From Opitutus sp. GAS368 (lineage in GTDB: Bacteria > Verrucomicrobiota > Verrucomicrobiia > Opitutales > Opitutaceae): a stretch of 41,538 nucleotides of DNA. Below the pieces are notes generated by a model, which was given only the letters and a program-made list of their open reading frames with translations, ran no database searches and was not told the DNA's origin. Below are positions 6,426 through 14,568 of the stretch, one piece after another. The stretch covers positions 1 to 41,538 of the forward strand of contig CAMBVX010000013.1 in assembly GCA_945871085.1 (NCBI GenBank). The letters run 5' to 3'. Within the stretch, counting starts at the first letter, position 1. Each line of letters starts with the position of its first letter. A program made the translations under genes and the position numbers.

Positions 6426-6755
6426 ATGATACCTTTAGGACAACTCATCAGAAACCATCGCCAGAAGGCGGGATTGGCTCAAATCCAACTGGCGAAACTC
6501 GCCGGTGTGGGCAAAACCGTCGTGTGGGATTTGGAGCACGGCAAGGAGTCTGTGCAATGGGATACGCTCCAGAAACTCTTTCGCGTGCTAAATATCACAG
6601 TAGAATGGCGAAGTCCCCTCCTTGAGCGCATGGCGTCAGCATCATCACCGACAGCAGCGTCAGAAGAGCCGCCATCACCAGCATCATCACCGTCCGCCTC
6701 GTCAGGGTCATCCTCGCCCACAACTCGCTCGTCCAAGACGACCCGTTCATCATGA
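6426..6755 (+). CDS. HipB-like XRE-family regulator
   Basis: The protein has 109 residues. Residues 1-65 form an XRE helix-turn-helix (IRNHRQKAGLAQIQLAKLAG followed by VWDLEHGKESVQWDTLQKLF), characteristic of HipB in hip operons. In a HipBST system HipB is the DNA-binding component that represses the operon. The HTH ends near WRSPLLERM (about residue 69). After it comes a 40-residue tail almost entirely of Ser, Pro, Ala and Thr, encoded by CATCACC-like words; this is unusual and may be a decayed or slipped extension. The stop overlaps the next ATG (ATGA at 6752-6755). It should repress its own AT-rich promoter. Confidence 0.8.
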   Translation: MIPLGQLIRNHRQKAGLAQIQLAKLAGVGKTVVWDLEHGKESVQWDTLQKLFRVLNITVEWRSPLLERMASASSPTAASEEPPSPASSPSASSGSSSPTTRSSKTTRSS

Positions 6756-7060
6756 AGACCGCGCGAATCTATCAGCAGGATCAACTGGCCGGCATCCTCG
6801 AGGCCCGAGACGACGGCTCCTATCGCTTCACTTATGCGCCGGAGTTCCGCGGCGAGCCGGTCTCGCTCACCATGCCGACAAACCAAACGGTGTGGGAATT
6901 CCCGCAATTCCCGGCACCGCTTGAAGGGTTGCTGCCGGAGGGAGTGCAACTCGATGGATTGCTCCGTATCCGCAAACTGGACCACCGCGACTTGTTCGGC
7001 CAGTTGCTCGCGGTCGGACACGACGTCGTCGGTTCACTCCGCATTGAGGCCGCCCAATGA
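6752..7060 (+). CDS. HipS-like small protein (HipA N-terminal domain)
   Basis: This 102-residue protein corresponds to the N-subdomain 1 of HipA, encoded as a separate gene. It begins MKTARIYQQDQLAGIL, includes SYRFTYAPEFRGEPVSLTMP, and has the strongly conserved GLLPEGVQLDGLLRIRKLD and DLFGQLLAVGHDVVG segments. In the E. coli O127 HipBST system the equivalent small protein HipS, not HipB, is the antitoxin that inhibits the HipT kinase. It overlaps HipB at its start and the kinase gene at its end (ATGA at 7057-7060), so the three are co-translated. Assignment as an antitoxin is by analogy. Confidence 0.82.
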   Translation: MKTARIYQQDQLAGILEARDDGSYRFTYAPEFRGEPVSLTMPTNQTVWEFPQFPAPLEGLLPEGVQLDGLLRIRKLDHRDLFGQLLAVGHDVVGSLRIEAAQ

Positions 7061-7992
7061 GATGCCTAATCACCAATGCCCCGTGGGAAGGGCCCGGACC
7101 TTATTCTCCAGCGGGCCTGCGGTTGCTTGACCGGCGGCTCTCGTCCTTGGCCCCGCTACCCTATACCCGCGAACAATTGATCGCGGAAGCAGCCGCACGG
7201 TCGGTGAAGATGTCAATCCAAGGTGTGCAGCCGAAGGTCAGCACCGTGCTGCGAGCGACCGAAGGTCGGATGGAAATCGTGGACAACGGAGGTCGGTATA
7301 TCGTCAAGCCGCCCCACCTCGTCTATGCCGAACTCCCGGAGAACGAGGCGCTCACGATGTCGCTCGCAGCGACCTTGGAAATAGAAGTGCCTGCGCACGG
7401 ACTACTGCTCAATTCCGACCAGACTCGCTCCTATTTCGTGCGCCGCTTCGACCGGGCCGGTTGGAACAAGCAACCGGTCGAAGATTTCGCGCAGCTAAGC
7501 GGCGCCAGCCGCGACACGAAGTATAATTCCAGCACCGAGCGGCTGGTCGAAATCATCGACCAGTTCTGCACTTTCCCCGCGCTGGAGAGGATGAAATTCT
7601 TCGACCGGCTGTTGTGTGCGTTTCTGACCGGCAACGAGGACATGCACCTGAAAAACTGGTCGCTCACCACGCGCAACGACAAGGTGGAGCTTTCGCCGGC
7701 TTACGACCTGCTCAATTCGACCATTCCCAATCCGAAAAGCCGGGAAGAACTAGCGCTGCCGCTGCGCGGCAAGAAATCCAATCTCCGCGCGAATGACTTC
7801 TGGCGGTATCTCGCCGCCGAGCGGCTTGGCTTCACTCCCGCTCTGATTGAGGAGATCCGGGCGCGGTTTGCCGCCGCCTGCGCGGGTTGGCCCGCGCAGA
7901 TCGAAGCCAGTTTTCTCTCCGCTGAGATGAAGGCTCGGTATCTTGCTTTGCTGGCCAAGCGACGAATTCAACTCAGCCTCGAACAAGCCTGA
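7057..7992 (+). CDS. HipT-like serine/threonine kinase toxin
   Basis: The 311-residue protein is a HipA-type kinase core lacking the N-subdomain, which the preceding gene supplies. The Gly-rich loop is SIQGVQPK (53-60). K84 lies in YIVKPP, the catalytic segment is GNEDMHLKN (D195, K199, N200), and the metal-binding Asp is D217 in PAYDLLNS. The S-I-Q in the loop corresponds to the S-x-x motif whose serines are autophosphorylation sites in HipT. Family members phosphorylate aminoacyl-tRNA synthetases (GltX for HipA, TrpS for the studied HipT) and halt translation. All catalytic residues are present, so the kinase is probably active. The target here is unknown. Confidence 0.85.
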   Translation: MRCLITNAPWEGPGPYSPAGLRLLDRRLSSLAPLPYTREQLIAEAAARSVKMSIQGVQPKVSTVLRATEGRMEIVDNGGRYIVKPPHLVYAELPENEALTMSLAATLEIEVPAHGLLLNSDQTRSYFVRRFDRAGWNKQPVEDFAQLSGASRDTKYNSSTERLVEIIDQFCTFPALERMKFFDRLLCAFLTGNEDMHLKNWSLTTRNDKVELSPAYDLLNSTIPNPKSREELALPLRGKKSNLRANDFWRYLAAERLGFTPALIEEIRARFAAACAGWPAQIEASFLSAEMKARYLALLAKRRIQLSLEQA

Positions 7993-8105
7993 CGGAGCCG
8001 TCGATTTTTCGAGTATACCTAAAGAACAATCTGGGTATGCACTTGCTGGAACCGGGACACCCTGGCTGCCGCAACTCATAATATCGGCCTACACGCGCAT
8101 GCTAG

Positions 8106-8160
8106 CTAGCCGCGAGCGCCAGCGAGTGGTGATCCGTCCACTCGCTGGCGCTCGCCGGCT
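8106..8160. repeat. REP-like hairpin element with CTAGCCGCG head
   Basis: CTAGCCGCG leads into a perfect 17-bp stem, GCGCCAGCGAGTGG in its core, with arms 8113-8129 and 8138-8154 and the 8-base loop TGATCCGT. An AGCC/GGCT closure lies just outside. It sits between the convergent hipT and DUF1080 genes, has no T run, and could act as a bidirectional transcription stop or RNA stabiliser. It shares its CTAGCCGCG head and layout with the element at 17511-17548, so this looks like a dispersed REP family. Confidence 0.65.
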
Positions 8161-8212
8161 ACCGAAAAGTCCAGGGTTCAAAGGACGTTGGTATGAAGCC
8201 GCCGGCCGCCGC

Positions 8213-9655
8213 CTACAGCTTCTTCACCTTAAAACTGCGGAACTCCACGGGGTCGCTGTGCCCCGCGAAGCCAATGTGGCCCTTCGTGTGGTCGAGACCT
8301 TTTGGCGGAGTCTTGATCTGACTGCGGTCGAAGGTCGCAATATCCACGTCGAGAATCTTCGTGCCGTTCAGCGTCACTTTGATTTTCTGCCCCTGCACTT
8401 CGATCTCCTGAAAATTCCATTCGCCGACCGGCCGGAGGTAGCCGTGCTTCGCCCCGACACAGTGGTAGAGTGAGCCGTGATACTGCGTGGGCTCGAGGCC
8501 TTTCTTCCCGGCGGCGGCTTGCTTCGCGTTGTAGCCCTCGCTGTCGATTACCTGAATCTCCAAACCATCTTTCGAAGAATGCCCATTGAGCGGTGTGCGC
8601 AGCGCGATGCCGTTGTTGCCGGCCACGGGCAACCGGAACTCGACGCGGATGATGCCGTTTTCAAATTCGTCTTTGGTCAACAGATCCCCTCCCTTGCCGG
8701 GCTTGCAGACGATCGCGCCGTTTTTCACTTCGTAACTGTCCAGGGCACCCGTCCACCCACTCAAATCTTTGCCGTTCACCTTTTCCACAAAACCCGCGTC
8801 CGCTCCGCGGCCGGCGAGGTCCCGGTTGGCCTCGTCGGCCCCAATTTCCCGGATGAACACATTGCGCCAGCGAATCTCGCTCCCGTGGGTCTGCAGTTGA
8901 ATCGGCCCTTTCGGAAACGCCGGGTCGCGCATAAAACCATTCGCAATTTTTTGCTCCTTCTTTGCCTCTTTGGGCGCACCCGGAGCGGCGTAAGCAACAT
9001 AGCCGGCCTTTTGATTCGCAAAGAAATTTTCCAACACCGCGTGGTCCACGACCTTCTCCCCGTTGAAGATGATGGTGACTCGCTCGCCAATCATCCGGAC
9101 GTGAAATCGGTTCCACTCGCCGAACGGCCGATCCATTTTCTTCGAAGGATCTTTGCCGGGTGCGCCCTTGCGGTTGTTCCACAGCCCGCCGGAGCCCTTG
9201 TCCTGACCAAGCCCACGCGGGTCACCCTTCGTCGTATCCCAAATCTGCACCTGCGGAATCCCGCGCAAATAAATTCCGCTGTCTCCGTCGGGCAGCGCCT
9301 TGTAGTCCACCATCAACTCGAAGTCGCCGTAATCCTTGTCGCTCGTCAGATACAGGCCCTTGCCGTCGTTGATCAGCTCACCCTTCGCCACACTCCAATG
9401 GGCGTTGACGTGATCCGGTCCGGCCTTCCCGACGGGAAGACCGCCTGCGATGGACTTGCGTTTGTAGTCGGCGCGTTGCTCCGGCGTCATCACCCAAAGC
9501 TCCGTGGGATTCTTGGTGCCCCAGCCATACCAGCCGGCTAGGTCTTGGCCGTTGAAGAGCGCGGTGAATCCTTTGGGCGGAGCATTCTCCGCCGCACGGC
9601 TGAACGAGGCAAAGGCGAACAGGCAAAGCAGAGTGCGAACGAGGGTGTGTTTCAT
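8213..9655 (-). CDS. Secreted protein with two DUF1080 (3-keto-disaccharide hydrolase) domains
   Basis: The 480-residue protein starts with a signal peptide (MKHTLVRTLLCLFAFASFSRA, cleavage near AA-EN). Two LamG-like DUF1080 domains follow. The first (about 28-270) opens with GFTALFNGQDLAGWYGWG and includes SDKDYGDFELMVDYKALPDG and GIYLRGIPQVQIWD. The second (about 290-480) opens with KDLSGWTGALDSYEVKNGAI. DUF1080 proteins hydrolyse 3-keto glycosides or bind sugars in the periplasm and are very abundant in Verrucomicrobia and Planctomycetes. It lies 78 bp downstream of the NagB-like gene on the same strand and may feed the operon before it, or be a separate unit. No lipobox Cys is seen. Confidence 0.85.
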   Translation of the reverse strand: MKHTLVRTLLCLFAFASFSRAAENAPPKGFTALFNGQDLAGWYGWGTKNPTELWVMTPEQRADYKRKSIAGGLPVGKAGPDHVNAHWSVAKGELINDGKGLYLTSDKDYGDFELMVDYKALPDGDSGIYLRGIPQVQIWDTTKGDPRGLGQDKGSGGLWNNRKGAPGKDPSKKMDRPFGEWNRFHVRMIGERVTIIFNGEKVVDHAVLENFFANQKAGYVAYAAPGAPKEAKKEQKIANGFMRDPAFPKGPIQLQTHGSEIRWRNVFIREIGADEANRDLAGRGADAGFVEKVNGKDLSGWTGALDSYEVKNGAIVCKPGKGGDLLTKDEFENGIIRVEFRLPVAGNNGIALRTPLNGHSSKDGLEIQVIDSEGYNAKQAAAGKKGLEPTQYHGSLYHCVGAKHGYLRPVGEWNFQEIEVQGQKIKVTLNGTKILDVDIATFDRSQIKTPPKGLDHTKGHIGFAGHSDPVEFRSFKVKKL

Positions 9656-9733
9656 GGAGGGGGAAAGTATCGAAGTTGCGGCGATAAGAATGGCGCGTTT
9701 TGCGATGCGCTGACAATCAGCGATCGCGGATGC

Positions 9734-10663
9734 TCAGTGCATCTCCACCTGACAGGAGCCAAGCCCGCCGCGGAAGAAATTAAACTGCACATTGGGATGG
9801 TCTGCGAGCAGCGACATCGGCACGGCACTATCGATGTAGCGTTTGGAAATCATCAACGTCGTGAGGCGCTGGCCGAACGGACTGTCATGAGCTCCGGCCT
9901 GCCAGATGGAAACTTTTTCTGCCTGCCACGTCTCGACCGGACCGACCGTGAGTGCGCGCGTGGGCACGAGCGCGATATTACCGCCGCCGGAGGTGCGGGC
10001 GTTTTGCGCGAGTGTGACGGGGTGAAGGTCGACGACGCGCGTGCCGAGCTGGCGATACTCGGCCGGCGTCGGCGGCGCATCGCGATACGCACCGGTGCGC
10101 CGCACGGGATCGTTGAACGCCCAGTGCTTCGTGTCCCCCTGCCCGCCCTGCATCACTGCACAGCGCACACCGCGCCAGCTCTCGACGTAGCGCGTGAGAT
10201 CGGCCTTCGGGAAATGCAGGTTGGCCTCCGGCATCGCGAGCTCCGGGCGGATGCGGTTGAAACACAATTCCCGGTCAGCGCGCTCAAAGGAAAGCGGATG
10301 CGTGATCGGCGCTTCTTGGCCGTCGAGGAACCATTCGTCCATGCCCCAAAAATGCGCGGACTTCAGCGAGAGCCCGAGTTCGTTCACGATGCGCGCGACG
10401 AGCGGGAGTTGCTCCGTCGGGCCGATCGGGCCGCAAATGCCCACCGGATTGTCGGGCGTCGATTGCCGCCACGCCGTGATGTATTCGAGTGCTTCCGCGA
10501 GGTAGAAATCCTCCAGTGTATCGTAGATAACAACGTTGAAGCCATCGCGGGAGAGTCCAGCCATGGCCTCGGGCGTGAGTCGCGCGGCTTCTGCAATGAG
10601 CGCATCGTCGAGCGTAGTGTAATCCCACCAATCGGGGGCAATGGTGCTGAGTTTTCGGGGCAT
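9734..10663 (-). CDS. NagB-like glucosamine-6-phosphate deaminase/isomerase family protein
   Basis: The protein has 309 residues and starts at ATG 10663, giving [16 protein letters not shown]. It carries the NagB signature residues in diverged form: WGMDEWF (D109, compare MDEY in NagB) and [14 protein letters not shown] (D177, H180, D185), aligning with GxGxDGHxAFNEP of NagB. One residue is inserted before the His, and Asp replaces the Glu. NagB isomerises and deaminates glucosamine-6-phosphate. Here the altered catalytic loop suggests a different amino- or keto-sugar phosphate. It is the last gene of the operon, 37 bp after the nitrilase gene. The mapping to residues is by eye. Confidence 0.75.
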   Translation of the reverse strand: MPRKLSTIAPDWWDYTTLDDALIAEAARLTPEAMAGLSRDGFNVVIYDTLEDFYLAEALEYITAWRQSTPDNPVGICGPIGPTEQLPLVARIVNELGLSLKSAHFWGMDEWFLDGQEAPITHPLSFERADRELCFNRIRPELAMPEANLHFPKADLTRYVESWRGVRCAVMQGGQGDTKHWAFNDPVRRTGAYRDAPPTPAEYRQLGTRVVDLHPVTLAQNARTSGGGNIALVPTRALTVGPVETWQAEKVSIWQAGAHDSPFGQRLTTLMISKRYIDSAVPMSLLADHPNVQFNFFRGGLGSCQVEMH

Positions 10664-10700
10664 GGGCGTGAGCGAGGTCGTGTGAAACTGAACGGTTGGG

Positions 10701-11669
10701 CTATTCTGAGAATTTGATTTCGCGGGTGTCGCGCTCCTGTCCGGTGCGCTGCGCAAGCGGACCGTAAAGTTCGGGCCGGCGGGCGCGAATCCAAAGACGA
10801 CCGGTCGCGTGCTCCAGCAGGCTGGCCTCCAGGTCTGCCATCACCATGGCATCGGCCGCAGCGGACGTCTCGGCGAGGATCCGGCCATACGGATCGAGAA
10901 TCATCGCATTGCCCGTGCGCACTTCATCGTCGTCGATTCCGACGCCGTTGCTGAAAATGAGAAACATTCCGTTGTCGTGCGCGCGGCTCGGCAACCAGCG
11001 CATGAGCCAACCGCGCCCTTTGTCGCCCAAAAATTCGCGTTGAATCGCCGCCGGATCGCGAAGCCGGTCCTCCCACACGTGGCGCTCGATCAAACCCATC
11101 AGGTGCGGATTCCGGCTGCGCACGGCCCCGGTCTGGTGCGGCGCGATCAGAATCTCCGCGCCGCGCAGCGCGGTCAGCCGGACATTTTCACCGATATTAC
11201 AGTCGTAACAAATCAGGACGCCCACGCGGAATCCGTCCGGCAAATCAAACACCGTGAACTCGCTGCCACTGGCCATCGCGGCGTGCTCGAAGGCGTGCAG
11301 CTTCCGATGCCGGTGCACGGTGCCATCGGGCAGCGCCACGACGTAGCTGTTGTAGAATTTGCCGTCGGCGTCCGCTTCGAACCAACCCGCCCCGACCGAG
11401 ATCCCGTGCCGCCGGGCCAGCGCCATCAAACGCTGCGTACTCGGTCCCGCAGGGATCGGTTCCGCCAGCGCCGCAAGTTGCTCCACGGTGAGATTGCGCA
11501 CGAACCAATAACCGCTGACGCAGCCCTCGGGGAAAACCACCAGCCGCACGCCTTGCGCCGCCGCCGTCGCCGTGAACGCCTCAATCTTTGAGAAATTTGC
11601 GTCTTTGTCGCCCGGCACGCTTTCAAATTGCACGGAGGCGACCCGGAGTTGACGGAGCGGAGATGTCAC
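10701..11669 (-). CDS. Carbon-nitrogen hydrolase (nitrilase superfamily)
   Basis: The protein has 322 residues from a GTG at 11669-11667; no ATG exists at a sensible place and the frame upstream is not family-like. The Glu-Lys-Cys triad of the superfamily is present: E48 in [14 protein letters not shown]123 in RHRKLHAFE, and C154 in [14 protein letters not shown]. Such enzymes hydrolyse amides, carbamoyl groups or nitriles. The segment [19 protein letters not shown] is typical of the fold. It lies 29 bp after the PIG-L gene and 37 bp before the NagB-like gene, in one transcription unit. In this setting it may remove an amide or ureido group from a sugar-derived substrate; the actual substrate is unknown. 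Confidence 0.83.
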   Translation of the reverse strand: MTSPLRQLRVASVQFESVPGDKDANFSKIEAFTATAAAQGVRLVVFPEGCVSGYWFVRNLTVEQLAALAEPIPAGPSTQRLMALARRHGISVGAGWFEADADGKFYNSYVVALPDGTVHRHRKLHAFEHAAMASGSEFTVFDLPDGFRVGVLICYDCNIGENVRLTALRGAEILIAPHQTGAVRSRNPHLMGLIERHVWEDRLRDPAAIQREFLGDKGRGWLMRWLPSRAHDNGMFLIFSNGVGIDDDEVRTGNAMILDPYGRILAETSAAADAMVMADLEASLLEHATGRLWIRARRPELYGPLAQRTGQERDTREIKFSE

Positions 11670-11698
11670 GGTGGTCGATGAAAACAATCGTTGAAAAG

Positions 11699-12499
11699 CT
11701 ACCCGCGAGCCAGACCGCGCTCGTAAGCGGAGTTGATCAAATATTTTTTCCCGAGCGCGTCGCGCAACGGATCGGCGCCCTCCGCGCAAAACCCCAGATG
11801 CGAATGCCGCCGCCAACCTTCGGCGTGGGCGAAGCGACGCGAAAGGCGGCCGACTTTTCGCGACGTTTTCTCCATCTCGCGCAGATAGGAGTTCATGCCC
11901 TGCGTGGACTGGAGCCAACCGTGCTGGCTCTCATGGCACGCGAGCGCCGCGAGTTTTTTCGGCTGCACCGAGGTTGTATCCACATACGCCCCGGCCGTGA
12001 CGCGCCGCCGCAGTTGATCAATCAGACCGTGCGGCATGGCATGGTAGACCGTGCAGGCTCCGCCCCGCGCCGCGCGCCGTGGGCGTGACACAAAATTCGG
12101 GATGCCCCGCGCAAACGCCGCCGTCACCGCGAGGCGCGACACGTTGGTATGATCCTCCATGTAATCCTGCGGCGAGTGGGTCAGCACAATCGTCGGCTGC
12201 ACCACGCGCATCACCGCCGTGATCGCCCGCAGCAACGGTACGGAATACATCACCTCCAAATCGTCGACATGGCTTTCATGATACTGCGCCCCAAGCAGCG
12301 CCGCCGCCCGCCGTGCCTCGTTTCGTCGTATCCGGCGCAGCGCTGCGGCGCCGTGGACGAGACTCCCGCCGGAGCCGCTCGACACATTGAGATAATGCGT
12401 AGCCCAGCCGGCCTCGCGCAGCAAGCAGAGCGTCCCGGCCATCACGAATTCAATGTCGTCCGGATGGGCCGCGATGGCGATGGCGACGGGCTTCGTCAT
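11699..12499 (-). CDS. PIG-L/LmbE family deacetylase
   Basis: The 266-residue protein opens with VAIAIAAHPDDIEFVMAGTL. The AHPDD motif gives metal ligands H12 and D15, and the third ligand is H117 in DYMEDHTNVSRLA. PIG-L family enzymes are zinc-dependent N-deacetylases of N-acetylglucosamine-containing molecules (GlcNAc-PI, mycothiol precursors, bacillithiol precursors, chitobiose). The ATG overlaps the stop of the upstream oxidoreductase (ATGA at 12496-12499), so the two are coupled. There is no signal peptide, so the substrate is cytoplasmic. In this operon it is the best clue that the substrate carries an N-acyl amino group. Confidence 0.87.
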   Translation of the reverse strand: MTKPVAIAIAAHPDDIEFVMAGTLCLLREAGWATHYLNVSSGSGGSLVHGAAALRRIRRNEARRAAALLGAQYHESHVDDLEVMYSVPLLRAITAVMRVVQPTIVLTHSPQDYMEDHTNVSRLAVTAAFARGIPNFVSRPRRAARGGACTVYHAMPHGLIDQLRRRVTAGAYVDTTSVQPKKLAALACHESQHGWLQSTQGMNSYLREMEKTSRKVGRLSRRFAHAEGWRRHSHLGFCAEGADPLRDALGKKYLINSAYERGLARG

Positions 12500-13530
12500 T
12501 GCAACTCGGCGAGCTTCACCGTGCGGTTTTCCCGGGCCGACAGATCGGCGGCGAGGACGGCGAGGTGCGACTTCATCGCCTCAGGCAGCGACGTCAGCGG
12601 CATTTCTTCGTTGCGGGCCACGGCGTCGAAGAACGCCTGAAATTGCGCCTGATAGGGGTGATCCGAGACATCGCCCGAATCCAACATCTTCATCGAGAGC
12701 TCGCTCCACTTGCTCTTGTCCACCGCGAGGCGCGACGAGTGAAACTTGTGATCGAGCAGGCTGCCTTCGCTGCCGACGAGATGCGTGTGAAAATAGTAGG
12801 GCTGGATGCAATCGATCACCGAGGCGACCTTTCCGAGTGAACCGTTGGCGAAGCGTAACACGCTCACGCTCGTCGTCGCATATTGGTATTGGCCGAACAC
12901 CGCGTTCGCCGAACCCGTCGAGTGGCTCGTGACGCTCTCCACCTCGCCACCCATGCAGAGCAGCAGGGCGTCGAGCGCGTGACAGCCCGCAGAGAGCAGG
13001 CTGCTGCCGCCCGACTCCTTCGACGTATTCCAGCGGAACTGCCCATACCACGGACCGATGCCGTGGTAATAATCGACTTCGCCGTAGTGCAGTTTTCCGA
13101 GCAGCCCACTGTCGATGACTGCTTTCGTCGCGACCAACTGACTCGAGTAGCGGCACTCGAAACACACGCAGGTTTTTACTCCCGCCGCTTTCACCGCCGC
13201 ACTGACCCGGTGGGCGTCGGCCAACGACAGCGTGATCGGCTTCTCAATAATGAGGTGCTTGCCGGCCTTCGCCGCCGCCACGATCTGATCGGCATGTTGA
13301 TTGGGATAACTGCACACCGAGACGACGTGCAGATTCGGATCCGCCAACATGGCGTTCAGATCGGTATAACAGGTAATCTTCCCGCCGTGCTGCGCGCTGA
13401 GCGCCGCCGCATCTTGCGGACGCGACGAGTAAACTGCCGTGACCTGCGCGTGCGAAGTCGCGTTGATGGCGGCGATGTGTGCTCCGCTCACCCAGCCGTA
13501 ACCGATGATTCCAACGTTGTATTTTTTCAT
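12496..13530 (-). CDS. Gfo/Idh/MocA family oxidoreductase
   Basis: The 344-residue protein starts MKKYNVGIIGYGWVSGAH. It has the Rossmann glycine motif (GIIGYGWVSG, 7-16), the EKP motif at 96-98 (LIIEKPITLS), and a C-terminal dimerisation/substrate domain with GGSSLLSAGCHALDALLL, whose His is the usual catalytic position of this family. Members oxidise or reduce sugars and inositols at a hydroxyl with NAD(P). It is the fifth gene of the operon, 13 bp after the PfkB kinase gene and overlapping the PIG-L gene. The next upstream oxidoreductase is only distantly similar, so the two probably act on different carbons or intermediates. Confidence 0.87.
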   Translation of the reverse strand: MKKYNVGIIGYGWVSGAHIAAINATSHAQVTAVYSSRPQDAAALSAQHGGKITCYTDLNAMLADPNLHVVSVCSYPNQHADQIVAAAKAGKHLIIEKPITLSLADAHRVSAAVKAAGVKTCVCFECRYSSQLVATKAVIDSGLLGKLHYGEVDYYHGIGPWYGQFRWNTSKESGGSSLLSAGCHALDALLLCMGGEVESVTSHSTGSANAVFGQYQYATTSVSVLRFANGSLGKVASVIDCIQPYYFHTHLVGSEGSLLDHKFHSSRLAVDKSKWSELSMKMLDSGDVSDHPYQAQFQAFFDAVARNEEMPLTSLPEAMKSHLAVLAADLSARENRTVKLAELQ

Positions 13531-13543
13531 AGGGGTAAAGTGA

Positions 13544-14560
13544 TCAATCGAAGAACGAGGCCTTGAACCCGAGCTGCTCGGCAAGCCGTCGACACTCTTC
13601 AACCGGACCCAGGCTGGAGGAGCAACGCGGATCGTAGAGAGAGGCGGCCGCCGCCGACACCGCCAAGCGCAGGCTCTCGGCGATCGGCCAGTCCTCGTGC
13701 AGCCCGTAGAGCACGCCCGCCGCAAATGCATCGCCGGCCCCGGCGGCACCTCGGATGTCGCCCGCCGGCACCCGCAAGCTCGGCTGCCACACTTCCGCCT
13801 CGCGGCTCGCGGCGAAGGCCCCTTCCTCAAAATGAATCAACACCCACTCGCGAACCCCCGCCTCCAGCAACGCCCGGGCTGCGGCACGGACTGCGCGCGG
13901 ATCGAGCCGTTGTTCCTTGCGCAGGACAACGCCGGTGAGTTTCTCGGCCTCGAAGTCGTTCGCAAAAAAATAGTCTACATGGGGCAACGAGGGCGCGGCC
14001 ACCGCCCGAAACCGTCCGCTTTGGTCGCTCACGCAATCCGCCGACGTCCGCAATCCCGCGGCACTCGCCCGCCGCAAAACTTCCGCCGCATCCGTCTGCC
14101 CATCGGCCGACAGCGTATCGAGCCGGTCGAGCAATAGGAGATAGCCGAGATGGAAAATCTTCGCCGTCACCCGCGTGAAATCGAAATGCTCCGGCCCGAG
14201 CAGCGCGTTGGCGCCGCGTTGGTGAAAAAACGTCCGGCGGCCCGTGGTCCGCACCGTCATCACATCGGTGTAACTCGTCGCGACCATCGGCGTGCGCTGA
14301 AGTTGCGCGACGTCGATGCGGTGGGCCGCGCAATCCGCCAAGATCGCGTCACCCGTCTTGTCGTTTCCCACCAGACCGATTCCCGTCAGCGGAAACGGCG
14401 CGCCGAGCAGCGCGAGATCCTTGAGCACGTTATACGCCGAGCCACCGTTGCCGGACGACTCCGCGAGGATGGACGCCAACGCATCCTGCGTCGGCCACGC
14501 ATCGATGATCTTTAGGTGATCTACGATCCAGTTTCCGCCTGCGATGATTCCGGAGCGCAT
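13544..14560 (-). CDS. PfkB-family carbohydrate kinase
   Basis: The 338-residue protein has the PfkB N-terminal glycine signature (SSGNGGSAYNVLKDLALLG, 36-54) and the C-terminal anion-hole motif GAAGAGDAFAAGVL (271-284), in which D277 is the catalytic base. I chose ATG 14560 because MRSGIIAGGNWIVDHLKII matches the first strand of the fold. PfkB kinases phosphorylate sugars, keto-deoxy sugar acids or nucleosides with ATP. In an operon with an aldolase the likely role is to make the phosphorylated substrate for cleavage, as IolC does before IolJ or YihV before YihT. The sugar is unknown. Confidence 0.87.
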   Translation of the reverse strand: MRSGIIAGGNWIVDHLKIIDAWPTQDALASILAESSGNGGSAYNVLKDLALLGAPFPLTGIGLVGNDKTGDAILADCAAHRIDVAQLQRTPMVATSYTDVMTVRTTGRRTFFHQRGANALLGPEHFDFTRVTAKIFHLGYLLLLDRLDTLSADGQTDAAEVLRRASAAGLRTSADCVSDQSGRFRAVAAPSLPHVDYFFANDFEAEKLTGVVLRKEQRLDPRAVRAAARALLEAGVREWVLIHFEEGAFAASREAEVWQPSLRVPAGDIRGAAGAGDAFAAGVLYGLHEDWPIAESLRLAVSAAAASLYDPRCSSSLGPVEECRRLAEQLGFKASFFD

Positions 14561-14568
14561 GGCGACGT

